Assembly (NCBI RefSeq): GCF_000485595.1
Contig: NW_014577967.1
Span: forward strand, 1 to 24,423
DNA length: 24,423 nucleotides
Reading direction: 5' to 3'
Source: Priapulus caudatus
Taxonomy: Eukaryota > Priapulida > Priapulimorpha > Priapulimorphida > Priapulidae
The translations under genes and the position numbers were made by a program. The notes under the pieces were generated by a model. The model saw nothing but the letters and a program-made list of their open reading frames with translations, had not been told where the DNA came from and made no database searches. This document shows, in pieces, positions 12,601 through 21,762 of the stretch (the stretch's first letter is position 1; each line of letters starts with the position of its first letter).

Positions 12601-15600
12601 ATATATTGGAGGTCGTCTGCTACGTTTAACAGGTTCTTAACTGGTTGTAAAATAAAATTCACGGCTTATGAAAGCGATGCGTAGGCTGCTAAGGCATGTG
12701 CTGGCGCAGTGGTGGGCAAACTTTTCAAAGCGAGGGCCGCATCAGTGGGCCATGAAAAGTCAAAGGGCCGCACCTTTTAAAATCGGGCGGTGCGCTCTAA
12801 GATAATACGTGCGTTTCGACTCAAGGGCGCCATCTCTGGACCATAATTAGCTGAAATGGCGTTGCAGAGCGAACCAGGGACAATAGAACACTAATCTGTA
12901 TGACACTAACCAAGGTCAGCCTCGGGTTCAAGCACAACATGTTGACTTTCAGCAAAATTTATTGATTTAAAAAAAAAAAAAAAGTTTGATCCACCCCTGT
13001 GCTAGCGTAATGCGATGTCACTCAGCATCAGTGTTTGTATTTCTCACAGGTGGAGGTAGAAGAGTTTGAGGACATCAAGTCTGGCTATAGAATAAAGTTC
13101 TACTTTGACGAGAATCCGTTCTTTGACAATGACATACTCTGCAAGGAGTTCCACCTAGGACAGTCAGGTTTGTATATGTAACAGTGTTGTAGTCGAGTTC
13201 GCACCCCCCGAGTCCGAGTCCGCACCCCCGAGTCCGAGTCCGAGTCTGCGCCACCCGAATCCGAGTCCACACCACCTGAGTCCGAGTCCAGTTTTGATTA
13301 AAAAAAAAAAGAGGAATATCGGAAAAAGGAAAAAAATCTGGAAAAAAGGGGAAAAATCGCAACAGTGCATCGTAGACATTCGAAAGTGTATAGTCAAGCC
13401 TAAAACACAGAGACACGAGTCATACGATACGTGTCAAAGTAACGGATCCATTTGTCACCAATCTAACGGTATCAGTTAGTCTGTGCTAGTACCTTCAAAG
13501 TGGTAGAAGAAGAGAAAGAAGTGGTAGAAAAAGCGCAAAGGGACGAAGTGACAGCAGATTCAAACCAAAGGGACAAGAATCTTAATCGAGCCATTGAAAA
13601 CGTTACAAGATTAGGCCGTGTATCTAGAAAACCTAGGAGTTTTAGTTTTAAATTCTTGTAAACTGCGTGTTACAATATGTACAGTTGTGTGCTATGTATG
13701 TAGTGGCCTCGAGCCGGCCTCGACCCGAGTCCTCGAGTCCGAGTCCGAGTCATTGTACTCCGAGGCCAAGACCGAGACCGAGACCAAGGAAAACGGTCTC
13801 AAGACCTACAACACTGATATATGTAAAGCTGCGTATAAACTTGGAGTCAAGGGCACGTTGTTTGCCGGATTTTAAAGGCCTCCTTTAGTGATGAAAAATA
13901 GTTACATATATCAAATTAACAATGTTATGTACAACTACTAAGAAATTTACAGGCTGAATGGTTTTTGGGTGTATGAGAAAAACACATTTTTTGATGGACA
14001 CAATATAAGAATTTGCGGGAACGCAAAATCGCCACCTACTTTGGCACGTGATGTAGTGTGACGTGAGATCAGGCACTCTCGCTTGTTTACCCTTTGCCAA
14101 GCGTGTACAATGGAGCCTAATGTCAACACCAATTCAGAGTCGTCTCTAGACTTATCAGTTTCGTACGATACGGATGAGCAGTCAATCAGCATTGATGAAG
14201 ATGAAAATGAAGTAGACATAGACAATGAAGTGTTGAACATGTTGAAGATAGTTGTATTCAGCCGTACATGATTGAACCATTGGCCACTGATTAACCGGGC
14301 ATCATTCATGATGATGTTCAAGGCAACGTCGAACCAGAAGGAAGACTGCAAATAAGTGTTGCTGAATGGTGAGTTTAGCTCAGTATTTCATTGTAGGTAA
14401 GGCGTACATAATGAAATGTTTTTGCTTTCGGTACAAGCTAAATAGGCCTAGCCAATTTTTTTTTCCAACAGATTATGCAACTGTCAGATTTCCCATTCTA
14501 CAGTACTGACTTTATAGTGACTAATTTTCTAAAGAGAGTAGCCTCAGTAGGCCTGACTAAAGAAAAGCAAAGCTCACAATAGTCAATAGTAAATGTTTTA
14601 GCGTAGTGGAAATTATGACAGGACTTACGTAGAATTTATGCACACATGTAACAATGTTTAATGATATTATTTCACGTGTAATGTGCATTTAGTTCTTGTA
14701 TTGTAAGAAACTCAGTGTATACAGTATGAGTATAATATATGCATGTAGTGTATAACCCTGAGGTCCACGAACATAAACAGAAAGTAGAACAGAAACGTAT
14801 TGCGTATACACTGTGAGCAGATTGGCATGAGCTTGTGAGTAAAGCAGCATGGTGGTTGGAACCGATTTTATTGTCTTAGTATTAATGTGGTTTAATTCGG
14901 TAGTAAAGTCTACGATGCATATATGTATATATATCATGCTCATAATAATTAATATGGCAGTTGGATGTTGATGCCGAATATGAGTCGAGTTACAGAATGA
15001 AGTTACAGTCGAGGATAGCTTTGTGCTCATGCACTGATGCAGGCTTTGTGTGCGACGCAACGCGGGAAGAACCTGCTCTCACGTCACAGGCCATTTTCCC
15101 GCCAGGTGGCCGGATTGGCGGAAGATTTGATTTTCATAATTCATAGACCCAAGACACCCAACATAAAGACTTGTTTTAAATATCACAGAGGCAACTAAAA
15201 AACATACGAATGCTTTCGTTATTTACGTTTTGATACTAGCATAAAATAATTGTAAAAATGAGACAGTTTATAGATATCTCTAAAGGAGGTTTCGAGAAAA
15301 AAAATTTTACTTGTAATCCGAGAAACCTGGTTAAAAATATTGCTTGGTAAAAATTTTACAAATTATTTACGCATTTTCTTCTAATATTCTGTACGTAATG
15401 CCAAGAAATACACATGTGGGGATTTAAATGGACAACATTTTGCTTTAATTGCCGTAAAAATGACGTGTTTTTCCCGTTCTTTTCCGTCAAATAAAAGATG
15501 TTTCTTTAAAAACGTAAGTGAAGTTAACGTAACCCATATACGTATTTCCAAAACTTACATAATCCTCTCTTTCTCTGTGTGTATCCTTCTGTCTCGCCTC

Positions 15601-18600
15601 TTACTTCCCACCTTTTACACTACCCACCTTTTCGCGTTGCAGGCGACCCGGCTTCAAAATCGACGGCCATCAAGTGGAAGGACGGCATGGACCTGACGAA
15701 GCGGCACCAGCAGCCGCCGCAGCAGCAAGCGAAGAACAGTCGCAAGCGCCCGCACCAGCCGCGAACCTTCTTCTCCTGGTTCACCGACCACGGCGACGCG
15801 TCGGCAGACGACATCGCAGAGGTAGGTGGCGCCATGCGGCGGCCGCGGCTTCCCCTGCGGGGTGACGTCGGCGCGCGGCGGTGACGTCGGCGTGGTGACA
15901 CGTGGATGATCGAGAGTGATTGGAGAGGATATCGCTTCGCAGTGAATAGGACTGCGTAAAAAATACGTGCACTTGTAAATTCACGTGAGATTTTGCCGGA
16001 TCTTAACGGATAACCCAATGCACATCTATTAGAGTCGGTGAGATACAGGGTGCGAAATTAATGCGAGTCCGGAGTCAAATACTCCCTGATTTACTGTCGG
16101 ACTCCCTGATTTGACATGTGCAGGAGTCCGTGTGACTCCCTGATTCTTAACTAATTCTCCCTGATTAACTTAATTAATTCTTTTATTTAAGTTAGTAGTA
16201 GTTCATTCCAGAGCACGGCCTCGCGGAATTACCGTATTTTTCAGCAAATGTCCAAAGAAAATTTGGCAGCTGTGCATGGCAATAATCTTCAAAATAAGCA
16301 CATGTATGCGTTATTGTTGTTATGCTTTAGTTTTGAACTTCAGGCTGCGGACTCCTTCATTTTGCTACGGACTCCCTCTTTTTGAGGGCAGGGAGTCTGT
16401 TGAAAAGTTAATTTCTACCCCTGAGAAAGTGTTGTCTCTTTTTGCAGTTGATTCCGACTGCTGCCAGTGTTCGAACTAGCAACTGTCGTGTGACTCGTGT
16501 TTCACCCTCCTCTCACTCTCTCTCACTCTCTCTCTCTATGTCTTCCTCTCTCTCTCAGGTCATAAAAGATGACATGTGGCCGAACCCCCTGCAGTACTTC
16601 CTCGTGTCAGATATCGAGGTGGACGAGAACGGACTAGGAGACGAGGACAGGTGAGGCGCGGAGGCTTGTCCCCGGGGGACGGGTTTCCGTTAAATTGACT
16701 ACGTTACGAATTTTCTGGTGTATATTTTTTTAAATTTTGTTTCCATTTTTTACATTAAAAGCAAGTACTAACGGGACTAAATGTATCGTCAAATTCTTAC
16801 CTGATAAGATTGTTTCTCAACAAGTTAAAAATCCAAAAAGCCTAGACGATTTGATATTATGATCCTGACATTAATTGCTTGCAATGGGCTATGTATGAGT
16901 CACGAGTGTATGTTTACATCGAACAATAGTCAAATAGGAAGTATAATGCAGCAATTTAACCATAAAAAGTGAACTTTAAGAATTACTTACATTTTGTGAA
17001 AAAGTGGAAATATTTTTTTTACTTTGGCTATTTACGGTGACATAATCACTTTAAAATGTTAATTTCCGAGGTCATTACGCTGTAGGGCACAGCGAGTGTT
17101 GCACTGGGAGTAATCGGGAATTTTTGGGCACCACGGCAGTTGGCCCAAGGCAATCATTTCCTTCAAAGGAGGGGGCCACTGTGGACTTTTTCTTAAAATT
17201 ACTATAATTATTATTGTTATTATTACTATTATACGTATACAACACGGAATTAATAAGAAGAGTATGGAGCAGGGGAAAAATTACTTTTTTTTTACGGGAG
17301 CTCTTTTTCAAGTCTGTGGGGAAAATAGCTCTCGTCAACAATTTTACAGGAGCAATTTTGAGCCTCACGAGAGCGATTTCGGAGGTTTGAAGAGCGAATC
17401 GCTCATCGCTCCCATGTATTTTTTACCCTGGTATGGAGACAAATCAGCTAGGTCATCCGTAGCATGGTTTCGTTCTGTGGAATTCGATTTATTGGCGTGG
17501 CTATCGACTAATATTTGGGGCACGAACAGGAGAACGAAGTGAGGAGAGTGACGACGTCGCTTGATGTCTGTGCCGTGGTAAAATTTGAGTCCTGTAGACT
17601 TATAGATCGCCATGTGTGTGTGTTTATTGTCAGCAGTGAAGAGGATGAGGATGTGGATGACTCGGTCGTTGTCGTCGAGGAGGAGGAGGGCGACGACGAC
17701 GAAGACTTGGAAGGCGAGGAGATCGGTGAGTGCAGCGCCATCTATTAACACACGATTATCTAACTCGTAGTTGTGCCGTTGCCTGGTTCGCATTTACAGC
17801 AGCGTTGCCTGCTACGATTATCCAAGCGGTAGTTGTAGCGTTACCAGCCTTGCACTTATATCAGTGTTAACTGCCTCATTGATCCATGCACTAGTTGTAG
17901 CGTTACTAGCGTCATACTTACACCGGCGTTAGCTACCGACAGTAGACCGATCCAGGGCAGTAGTTGTAGCGTTACTAGCAAATGCATACTTGAGCACGGC
18001 GGGCGTTAGCTACCACAAGCCGCCGAATGTCCAGGGCAGTAGTTTAGCGTTACTAGCGTCATACTTACAACGCCTGCGTAGCTACCGGAACACTTATCCA
18101 GGCACTAAGTTGTAAGCGTTGACTAGGCTGTCATACTTAGCACGGCGTTAGCTACCCAGCAATCCAGCGCGTAGTTGTTAGCGCTTTACTGAAGCGTCAT
18201 ACTTACACCGGCGTTAGCTACCACACCGATCCAGGCAGTAGTTGTAGCGTTACTAGCGTCATACTTACACCGGCGTTAGCTACCACACCGATCCAGGCAG
18301 TAGTTGTAGCGTTACTAGCGTCATACTTAGACGCGGGCGTTAGCTCGTACCAACGAGGCTCCGATCCAGGCGAGTAGTTTTCTAGGCGTTACTAGCGTCA
18401 TACTTACACCGGCGTTAGCTACCACACCGATCCAGGCAGTAGTTGTAGCATTACTAGCGTCATACTTACACCGGCGTTAGCTACCACACCGATCCAGGCA
18501 GTAGTCCTACTACTACCTGCTGCCAACATACACCAGCATTAGCTACTACGGTTATCCGTAGTAGTGCCACTAATAATTGCGAGTTTAGAATCTAATCTAA

Positions 18601-19349
18601 ATGGATTTGCTCTGGATAGATGATGATGTGTGGGGAAAAAAAAGGAAACCTTATGCGGGCGTTTCACAGCGCGGATTTCCGTGGTGGCGCTGGGACTTGA
18701 GCTGAGGTGAGATTGTGTTGTCTTACAGATGAGGACGTGGAGGAGGAGGAGATCTATGAGGGAGACGACGTGGAGGAGGAGGGAGAAGGCGAGGACGAGG
18801 AAATCGAAGGTGCGCTTTCACTCGCCAACGTCTTTGCTCGCAAAAGACGCAAACTGCGACAATATTTTCCGATTAGTATAAGATTTAATTTGGAGATGAA
18901 TCCTGAATTGAATACTGGCGCGGAGTTTCGACAGTCGGTCTTGTCTTTGGCTGATCTGATTAGATTATTCTTTCCTATTAGTCATCTAAATAATAAGAAA
19001 TATATATGATAATTGATAGGAAAATTAAGAAATAGGATAAATAGTTTAGCTATTAGATAATAAAACGAGCCAGGAATTGCATTCGTACGTGTTAACCAAC
19101 CGGCTATGTTTTTACTGCAATATTTATTTCTGTTAGTTATTGATATTTATATAAGTTATTGATATTTACGTAATTATTGATGATGTGCTTAATAATCGGT
19201 TGACTGTGCCGTGTTTAGGCGAGGAGGTGGAGGCGGCTGAGGCTGAGGCAGAGGCAGAAGCAGAAGCAGAGGCCGGAGAGGAGCCGGAGGAACCGGAGGG
19301 AGGTCCGGAGGCAGCAGCAGGAGATGCGAAGGAAGGCGACGATGACTAG
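9372..19349 (+). CDS. SET: SET nuclear phosphoprotein (TAF-I / I2PP2A), complete, 8 coding exons
   Basis: NAP-family histone chaperone; in vertebrates SET binds core histones, masks them from acetylation (INHAT complex) and inhibits protein phosphatase 2A, mainly in the nucleus. Exons: 9372-9641, 11102-11173, 13050-13167, 15643-15821, 16559-16650, 17634-17725, 18729-18809, 19219-19349; phases agree at every junction and give 344 residues. Residues 1-35 are polar with an SV40-like nuclear signal (PKKQRKV). About 36-80 form the long dimerisation helix ([20 protein letters not shown]). About 81-244 are the earmuff domain with family blocks such as [28 protein letters not shown] and [15 protein letters not shown]. 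Residues 245-344 are a tail dominated by Glu/Asp, longer than the human tail (human SET is about 277-290 residues in all). The ATG at 9372 is in a good context (GAGATGG) and starts the only plausible N terminus. The protein family is certain; exact UTR ends are inferred. Confidence 0.97.
9642..11101 (+). other. SET: SET intron 1
   Basis: GTATCC...CGCCAG intron. Apart from the 153-bp triplication (9937-10394), 10400-11070 is AT-rich with no feature I can support. Confidence 0.9.
9937..10394 (+). repeat. 153-bp tandem repeat, three copies
   Basis: The marker GGGATCATTACAAATT occurs at 9957, 10110 and 10263, an exact 153-bp spacing. Copies differ at only a few positions; copy 1 has an extra TTAA just before the marker. 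Confidence 0.95.
11102..11173 (+). CDS. SET: SET coding exon 2 (FVNHPQ...YLTK)
   Basis: Twenty-four codons in phase 0/0, acceptor CGCCAG|TTTGTG and a strong donor AAG|GTAAGTG. It encodes [11 protein letters not shown] then an acidic loop and ECLHYLTK, the conserved start of the earmuff domain. Confidence 0.95.
11187..11701 (+). repeat. 278-bp direct duplication in SET intron 2
   Basis: Copies 11187-11445 and 11465-11701 start CACGAGCGTGCGTGCACAAA and end GAGTTCTTTAAGAC. The second lacks about 20 bases in the middle. Each contains a GTGTGCATGCGTGCGCGTG purine-pyrimidine alternating tract (Z-DNA-prone). The first copy starts 14 bp after the exon 2 splice donor. Confidence 0.9.
11702..12706 (+). 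other. SET intron 2, middle part
   Basis: AT-rich intronic DNA. I see no gene, recognisable element or strong repeat here. Confidence 0.6.
12707..12999. mobile_element. hAT-like MITE, 293 bp
   Basis: Starts CAGTGGTGGGCAAACTTTT and ends with the reverse of CAGGGGTGGATCAAACTTTT: hAT-type termini (CAG...CTG). Flanked by 8-bp duplications TGCTGGCG (12699-12706) and TGCTAGCG (13000-13007), differing at one position. The interior (GCGAGGGCCGCATCAGTGGG) resembles other hAT elements. Non-coding. It ends only 43 bp before SET exon 3. Confidence 0.85.
13050..13167 (+). CDS. SET: SET coding exon 3 (earmuff beta strands)
   Basis: Acceptor TTCTCACAG|GTG, donor TCAG|GTTTGT; 39 codons plus one base (phase 0/1). 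It contains the SET/NAP signature [19 protein letters not shown] and CKEFHLGQS; the split Gly codon is completed by exon 4. Confidence 0.96.
13190..13295. repeat. GAGTCC-type hexanucleotide repeat, array 1
   Basis: Just after SET exon 3: about ten units of CGAGTC/GAGTCC interrupted by CGCACCCCC-like spacers. Confidence 0.8.
13720..13800. repeat. GAGTCC-type hexanucleotide repeat, array 2
   Basis: CGAGTCCGAGTCCGAGTC then CGAGACCGAGACC variants, about 430 bp from array 1 in the same intron and orientation. They may be inner repeats of one element. Confidence 0.75.
14110..14368 (+). pseudogene. Broken 5' exon resembling P2X7-type cysteine-domain proteins
   Basis: ATG at 14110 opens an acidic Ser-rich N terminus ([11 protein letters not shown], then [17 protein letters not shown]). 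A one-base shift near 14237 then gives [16 protein letters not shown], an in-frame TAA, and [11 protein letters not shown], reaching a good donor (GAATG|GTGAGT) at 14368. The order 'acidic leader, QPYxxEP, short linker, GRLxxxxxEW' recalls, from memory, proteins with the P2X7 cytoplasmic cysteine domain that are expanded in marine invertebrates, some carried by transposons. No later exon was found. The frameshift and stop mark it as a dead copy. The family assignment is tentative. Confidence 0.35.
15643..15821 (+). CDS. SET: SET coding exon 4 (Q/P-rich loop and FFSWFTDH)
   Basis: Acceptor GTTGCAG|GCGACC, donor GCAGAG|GTAGGT; two bases plus 59 codons (phase 1/0). It encodes [20 protein letters not shown], a loop rich in Gln and Pro (HQQPPQQQ) where vertebrates have a short polar loop, and [19 protein letters not shown]. 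Confidence 0.95.
16046..16423. mobile_element. Possible hAT-like MITE, 378 bp
   Basis: Ends CAGGGTGCGAAATTAA and, inverted, CAGGGGTAGAAATTAA. It contains several ACTCCCTGATTT/GGACTCC units in both halves. I found no matching 8-bp target duplication, so the limits or the class may be wrong. Confidence 0.5.
16559..16650 (+). CDS. SET: SET coding exon 5 ([15 protein letters not shown])
   Basis: A CT-rich tract (16500-16556) precedes acceptor CTCTCAG|GTC; donor GACAG|GTGAGG. Thirty codons plus two bases (phase 0/2). It encodes the last earmuff helix and strand, [15 protein letters not shown], and the start of the acidic tail. Confidence 0.95.
16690..17054 (+). mobile_element. MITE copy B (partner of 7536-7914)
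   Basis: Begins TTAAATTGACTACGTTACGA and ends ATAATCACTTTAAA, matching the ends of copy A, with shared inner blocks (TTTTTTACATTAAAAGCAAG, CCTAGACGATTTG). It lies in SET intron 5, 40 bp after the exon 5 donor. Confidence 0.65.
17270..17420. repeat. Degenerate GGGAGC-TTTT repeat
   Basis: Several loose units such as GGGAGCTCTTTTTCAA, CAGGAGCAATTTTGAG and GAGAGCGATTTCGG, similar in layout to the repeats at 5030-5185 and 5560-5600. Likely the same old element family. Confidence 0.4.
17634..17725 (+). CDS. SET: SET coding exon 6 (acidic tail, NAGNAG acceptor)
   Basis: Acceptor sequence is CAGCAG|TGAAGAG, so splicing can use either AG (exon start 17634 or 17637), adding or dropping one Ser. It ends at ATCG|GTGAGT, phase 2/1. 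The exon codes almost only Asp, Glu, Val and Gly. The frame is fixed by exon 5 (AG plus C or T gives Ser) and by exon 7. Confidence 0.9.
17760..18560 (+). repeat. 62-bp satellite array in SET intron 6
   Basis: Consensus unit starts TAGTTGTAGCGTTACTAGCG and is 62 bp. About twelve units fill most of the 1-kb intron. Clean units occur at about 18230-18310 and 18385-18500; edge units (17760-17940) are diverged; units at 17940-18200 and 18310-18385 carry many one- and few-base insertions. Confidence 0.93.
18729..18809 (+). CDS. SET: SET coding exon 7 (acidic tail, symmetric exon)
   Basis: Acceptor TCTTACAG|ATGAGG, donor ATCGAAG|GTGCGC (a weaker donor). It is 81 nt in phase 1/1, so skipping would remove 27 acidic residues without a frameshift. 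Confidence 0.87.
18810..19218 (+). other. SET: SET intron 7
   Basis: AT-rich, with a short TTATTGATATTTA repeat at about 19136-19185. No other feature seen. Confidence 0.8.
19219..19349 (+). CDS. SET: SET coding exon 8 (Glu/Ala tail and stop)
   Basis: Acceptor GTGTTTAG|GCGAGG, two bases plus 42 codons and TAG at 19347-19349. It codes a run of alternating Glu-Ala, then a Gly/Pro/Glu segment and a final DDD. The Asp-Asp end resembles other SET proteins; the EA run is a GAGGCN microsatellite-like expansion. Confidence 0.9.
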
Positions 19350-19974
19350 AGGCAGCAACAGCAGCAGCATCAAACCCGAGCAGACCTTGTAAATAATGCG
19401 TGTTGGGGGACGAGAGCGGATCTGCTGTACGCGCACGCATGCGCTAGCTAGCAATGGGGATTAACATAGCACACACACTGCCGATCAGGAGACGCCGCCG
19501 TACACGTGGCATGTACACAAACGACATGTAAATATACACATAGTATACGTGTATATTATTTATACGTGCGCGTGCATGTGTTTACTGGACGCGCACGTAC
19601 ATACACACGCACACTACCATGTGTTTGTGTACATATCAGTGAACTGCTTTGGACAGCCAAATGACAAAAAAAATGGGGAAAATTCGATATTCGCGTTTCA
19701 TTTTTTTCGCGGACGACGGGACATTTCGGCCGACGTTCCGTCGTCATGGCGCGTGTAACCGTGGCGACGCGACGCCGTGTGTGCCGTGTTTTTTCTCCCC
19801 GGCGACTAACCGGCCGCGGGCGCGAGGGAGGACAACTTTGTAAGTGTCGCCGTTTGAACTCTTGTCACCGCGTGCGATCGCGTCGCGCGGAATCGTACGC
19901 TCGTGCATACCGGCGCCGCGACAACATCCATGCCGGGGGGCGATCTTCGCACATGGAAAACAGTATCAGATGTT

Positions 19975-20012
19975 GGGCGGGGCGGGGCGGGGCGGGCGAT
20001 GCGGGGCAGGGG
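19975..20012 (+). repeat. G-rich block (possible G-quadruplex) in the SET 3' UTR
   Basis: GGGGCGGGGCGGGGCGGGCG followed by further GGGG runs, all on the sense strand, so an RNA quadruplex is possible. Confidence 0.7.
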
Positions 20013-20151
20013 GTCGGGAATGGACGTCATCGGTCGGTGTACTCCCGGGAGGGGCAGTGGTGCGCGAAATTGTTCTGCCAAGGTGCCACTGCCGCCGTCG
20101 TCATCATCGATTTTTTGTCGCGCTGCTAGGTCGGTACGCGCGCACGCGAGA

Positions 20152-20335
20152 GAGACAGTGTCGTCCGGTCGTGCCTCGGTAAAACCATGGGGTGTGTTGC
20201 GCAATGCTGCAAGCGATGTTGGCCCGGCGGCGGCGGCGGCGGCGAGACAGTGTCGTCCGGTCGTGCCTCGGTAAAACCATGGGGTGTGTTGCGCAATGCT
20301 GCAAGCGATGTTGGCCCGGCGGCGGCGGCGGCTGC
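20152..20335 (+). repeat. 92-bp tandem duplication ending in (CGG)n
   Basis: Copies 20152-20243 and 20244-20335 begin GAGACAGTGTCGTCCGGTCG and are practically identical; each ends in a short GGC run whose length differs. Confidence 0.95.
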
Positions 20336-20569
20336 TACGTGAACATCAGGGGAGACAACTATGAGACACTGCAAGTCAAGCTGACGCGCGTTTTGTCTGC
20401 GTACGCGAAGCAAACACGTTTAATACGTAGCGGGTAGCGCGCGCGCGACTTTCTGAACAACGGAACAACTGACCTTCTCTCTCTCGTGTACAAAATGTTG
20501 ATCTATTTTCTGAAAAAAAGTGAGTACATGTGAGTTAATATCGACGCTGTTTTTAGATGTGAAGAAGCA

Positions 20570-20575
20570 AATAAA
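20570..20575 (+). terminator. AATAAA polyadenylation signal, probably for SET
   Basis: A canonical AATAAA lies about 1.2 kb after the SET stop and is followed by a strongly G/GT-rich stretch (20582-20660), the expected downstream element. I saw no other AATAAA between the stop and this site, though I did not search exhaustively. Confidence 0.65.
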
Positions 20576-20600
20576 TGTTTTCCGGGGGAGTGGGTGGCAT

Positions 20601-21762
20601 GGTGGGGGGGGCGAGAGAGGAGAGGGTTGATGGGTGTGGCGTGGAGGGTGAGGTGATGTGGATGGTCCCCAACCTCACCATCGCATCTCCCCCCGCGCTT
20701 GCGTTATTCTTGCAACTCGAGGTAATATGGCCCGCGCAAGTGGAACAGTTGGCTCTTATGATTTTACAAAGTGTGTAGAGATCCGATATCGTCTGGTGTG
20801 GAGTTGGTATATGTGTGGGTGTGTGGTTTGGTTAGTTCTATCTCGTCCTGTGGTGATTGAAGCACATTGTACATGAGGCTAGTTTACAAAAAGGTGTGTG
20901 TAAAAAAACAACTCTAAGAATCTTAGACGTATTGTGTACATTTACGATCGTACGTTCGACCGATGGCCTTTTACTCACCGAGTACTTTTAGATGACTGTT
21001 AGTTGACTTCACGTAGCTCTACCACGAGCCGTCCATCCTTCGCTGTAAATTGTTACTGAATCGAAAGCCCACGCACTAAACAAATTATCTACAATGCTGC
21101 TGGGAAAAACATCCAAGTGGCATGAGATTGACCAGAGAAATCCAGGCTTAGTTAGAGAAAATCGGAATCGTAATCAATTATATTGTCGGCCAGAGGTAAA
21201 CATATGGGGAACCACCATGGAGGTTCTATTCTGCATTGCTAAGTGAGTTAGTGAGGTAGTATACTAGGATGTAACAAACATTTGCAGCAGATTCGGTTCA
21301 ACAGTTTCCAGGTTTCTTCCTGTACTGTAGTGATCCGATGATTACTGTTGGAAGCTACGTGCGTGTTTTATGTTTGTCTGGATTCAAGTGTATATCGTTT
21401 GATAGATGGCTCATCTGTGCAATTATACTGACAATGTTTCATTTGTGTAACCGTGGGCCGTCAAAGTCTCCTGCGATGGCAGCACCATTGCTGCCGTTGC
21501 CATGGTAACCCATATGCTATCTTGTTTCTGTGTTACTATTGCATTTCGGTTTACTTGGCAACCTGAATACTGTCCAAATTATGACTGTAAATGTTGGCCA
21601 TTTTCCATTCCGTACAACAATAAACATTTATATGTCTTTTTCATAAAATTACAATTCTGTTGCAGGCCGTGTGTGTTCTTTGTTGGAATCGATCATATTG
21701 AATATCACCAATGACTGATACGCAGCACACACTATGAAAACATGATACACCCACTGACGCTG
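20601..21762. other. Intergenic DNA after SET
   Basis: No gene seen. A GTTGCCATGGTAAC palindrome that fits an RFX X-box lies at about 21494-21507. An AATAAA is at about 21619. The rest is unremarkable. Confidence 0.5.

Larger units (their letters stand above)
13168..15642 (+). other. SET: SET intron 3
   Basis: The longest SET intron. It holds the GAGTCC arrays and the broken exon at 14110. 14380-15640 is AT-rich; the block at 15060-15120 shares GTGACGTGAGA-CAGG, inverted, with 14058-14076, a possible trace of a transposon end. Confidence 0.8.
19350..20600 (+). other. SET: SET 3' untranslated region (inferred)
   Basis: Runs from the SET stop codon to just past the first good poly(A) signal at 20570. 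It is CpG-rich between about 19700 and 20450, holds a G-rich block (19975-20012) and a 92-bp tandem duplication (20152-20335). No open frame in it looks like a protein. The 3' end is inferred from the signal and the GT-rich DNA after it, not from transcripts. Confidence 0.6.

Noticed and set aside
13947-14351. 134-codon minus-strand frame
   Set aside because: It is the mirror of the plus-strand fossil exon; its sequence has low-complexity Ser runs opposite the acidic codons and no splice context.
17075-17793. Frames on both strands around SET exon 6
   Set aside because: They run through intron 5 repeats and MITE-flanking DNA; only the 17634-17725 part is supported, by SET exon phases.
17760-18560. 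CRISPR-like array
   Set aside because: Units are contiguous 62-bp tandem copies with no unique spacers, in an intron of an animal gene.
19746-20437. Overlapping frames of 80-130 codons in the SET 3' UTR
   Set aside because: All are explained by high GC and the 92-bp duplication; none has a recognisable domain or consistent splice signals.
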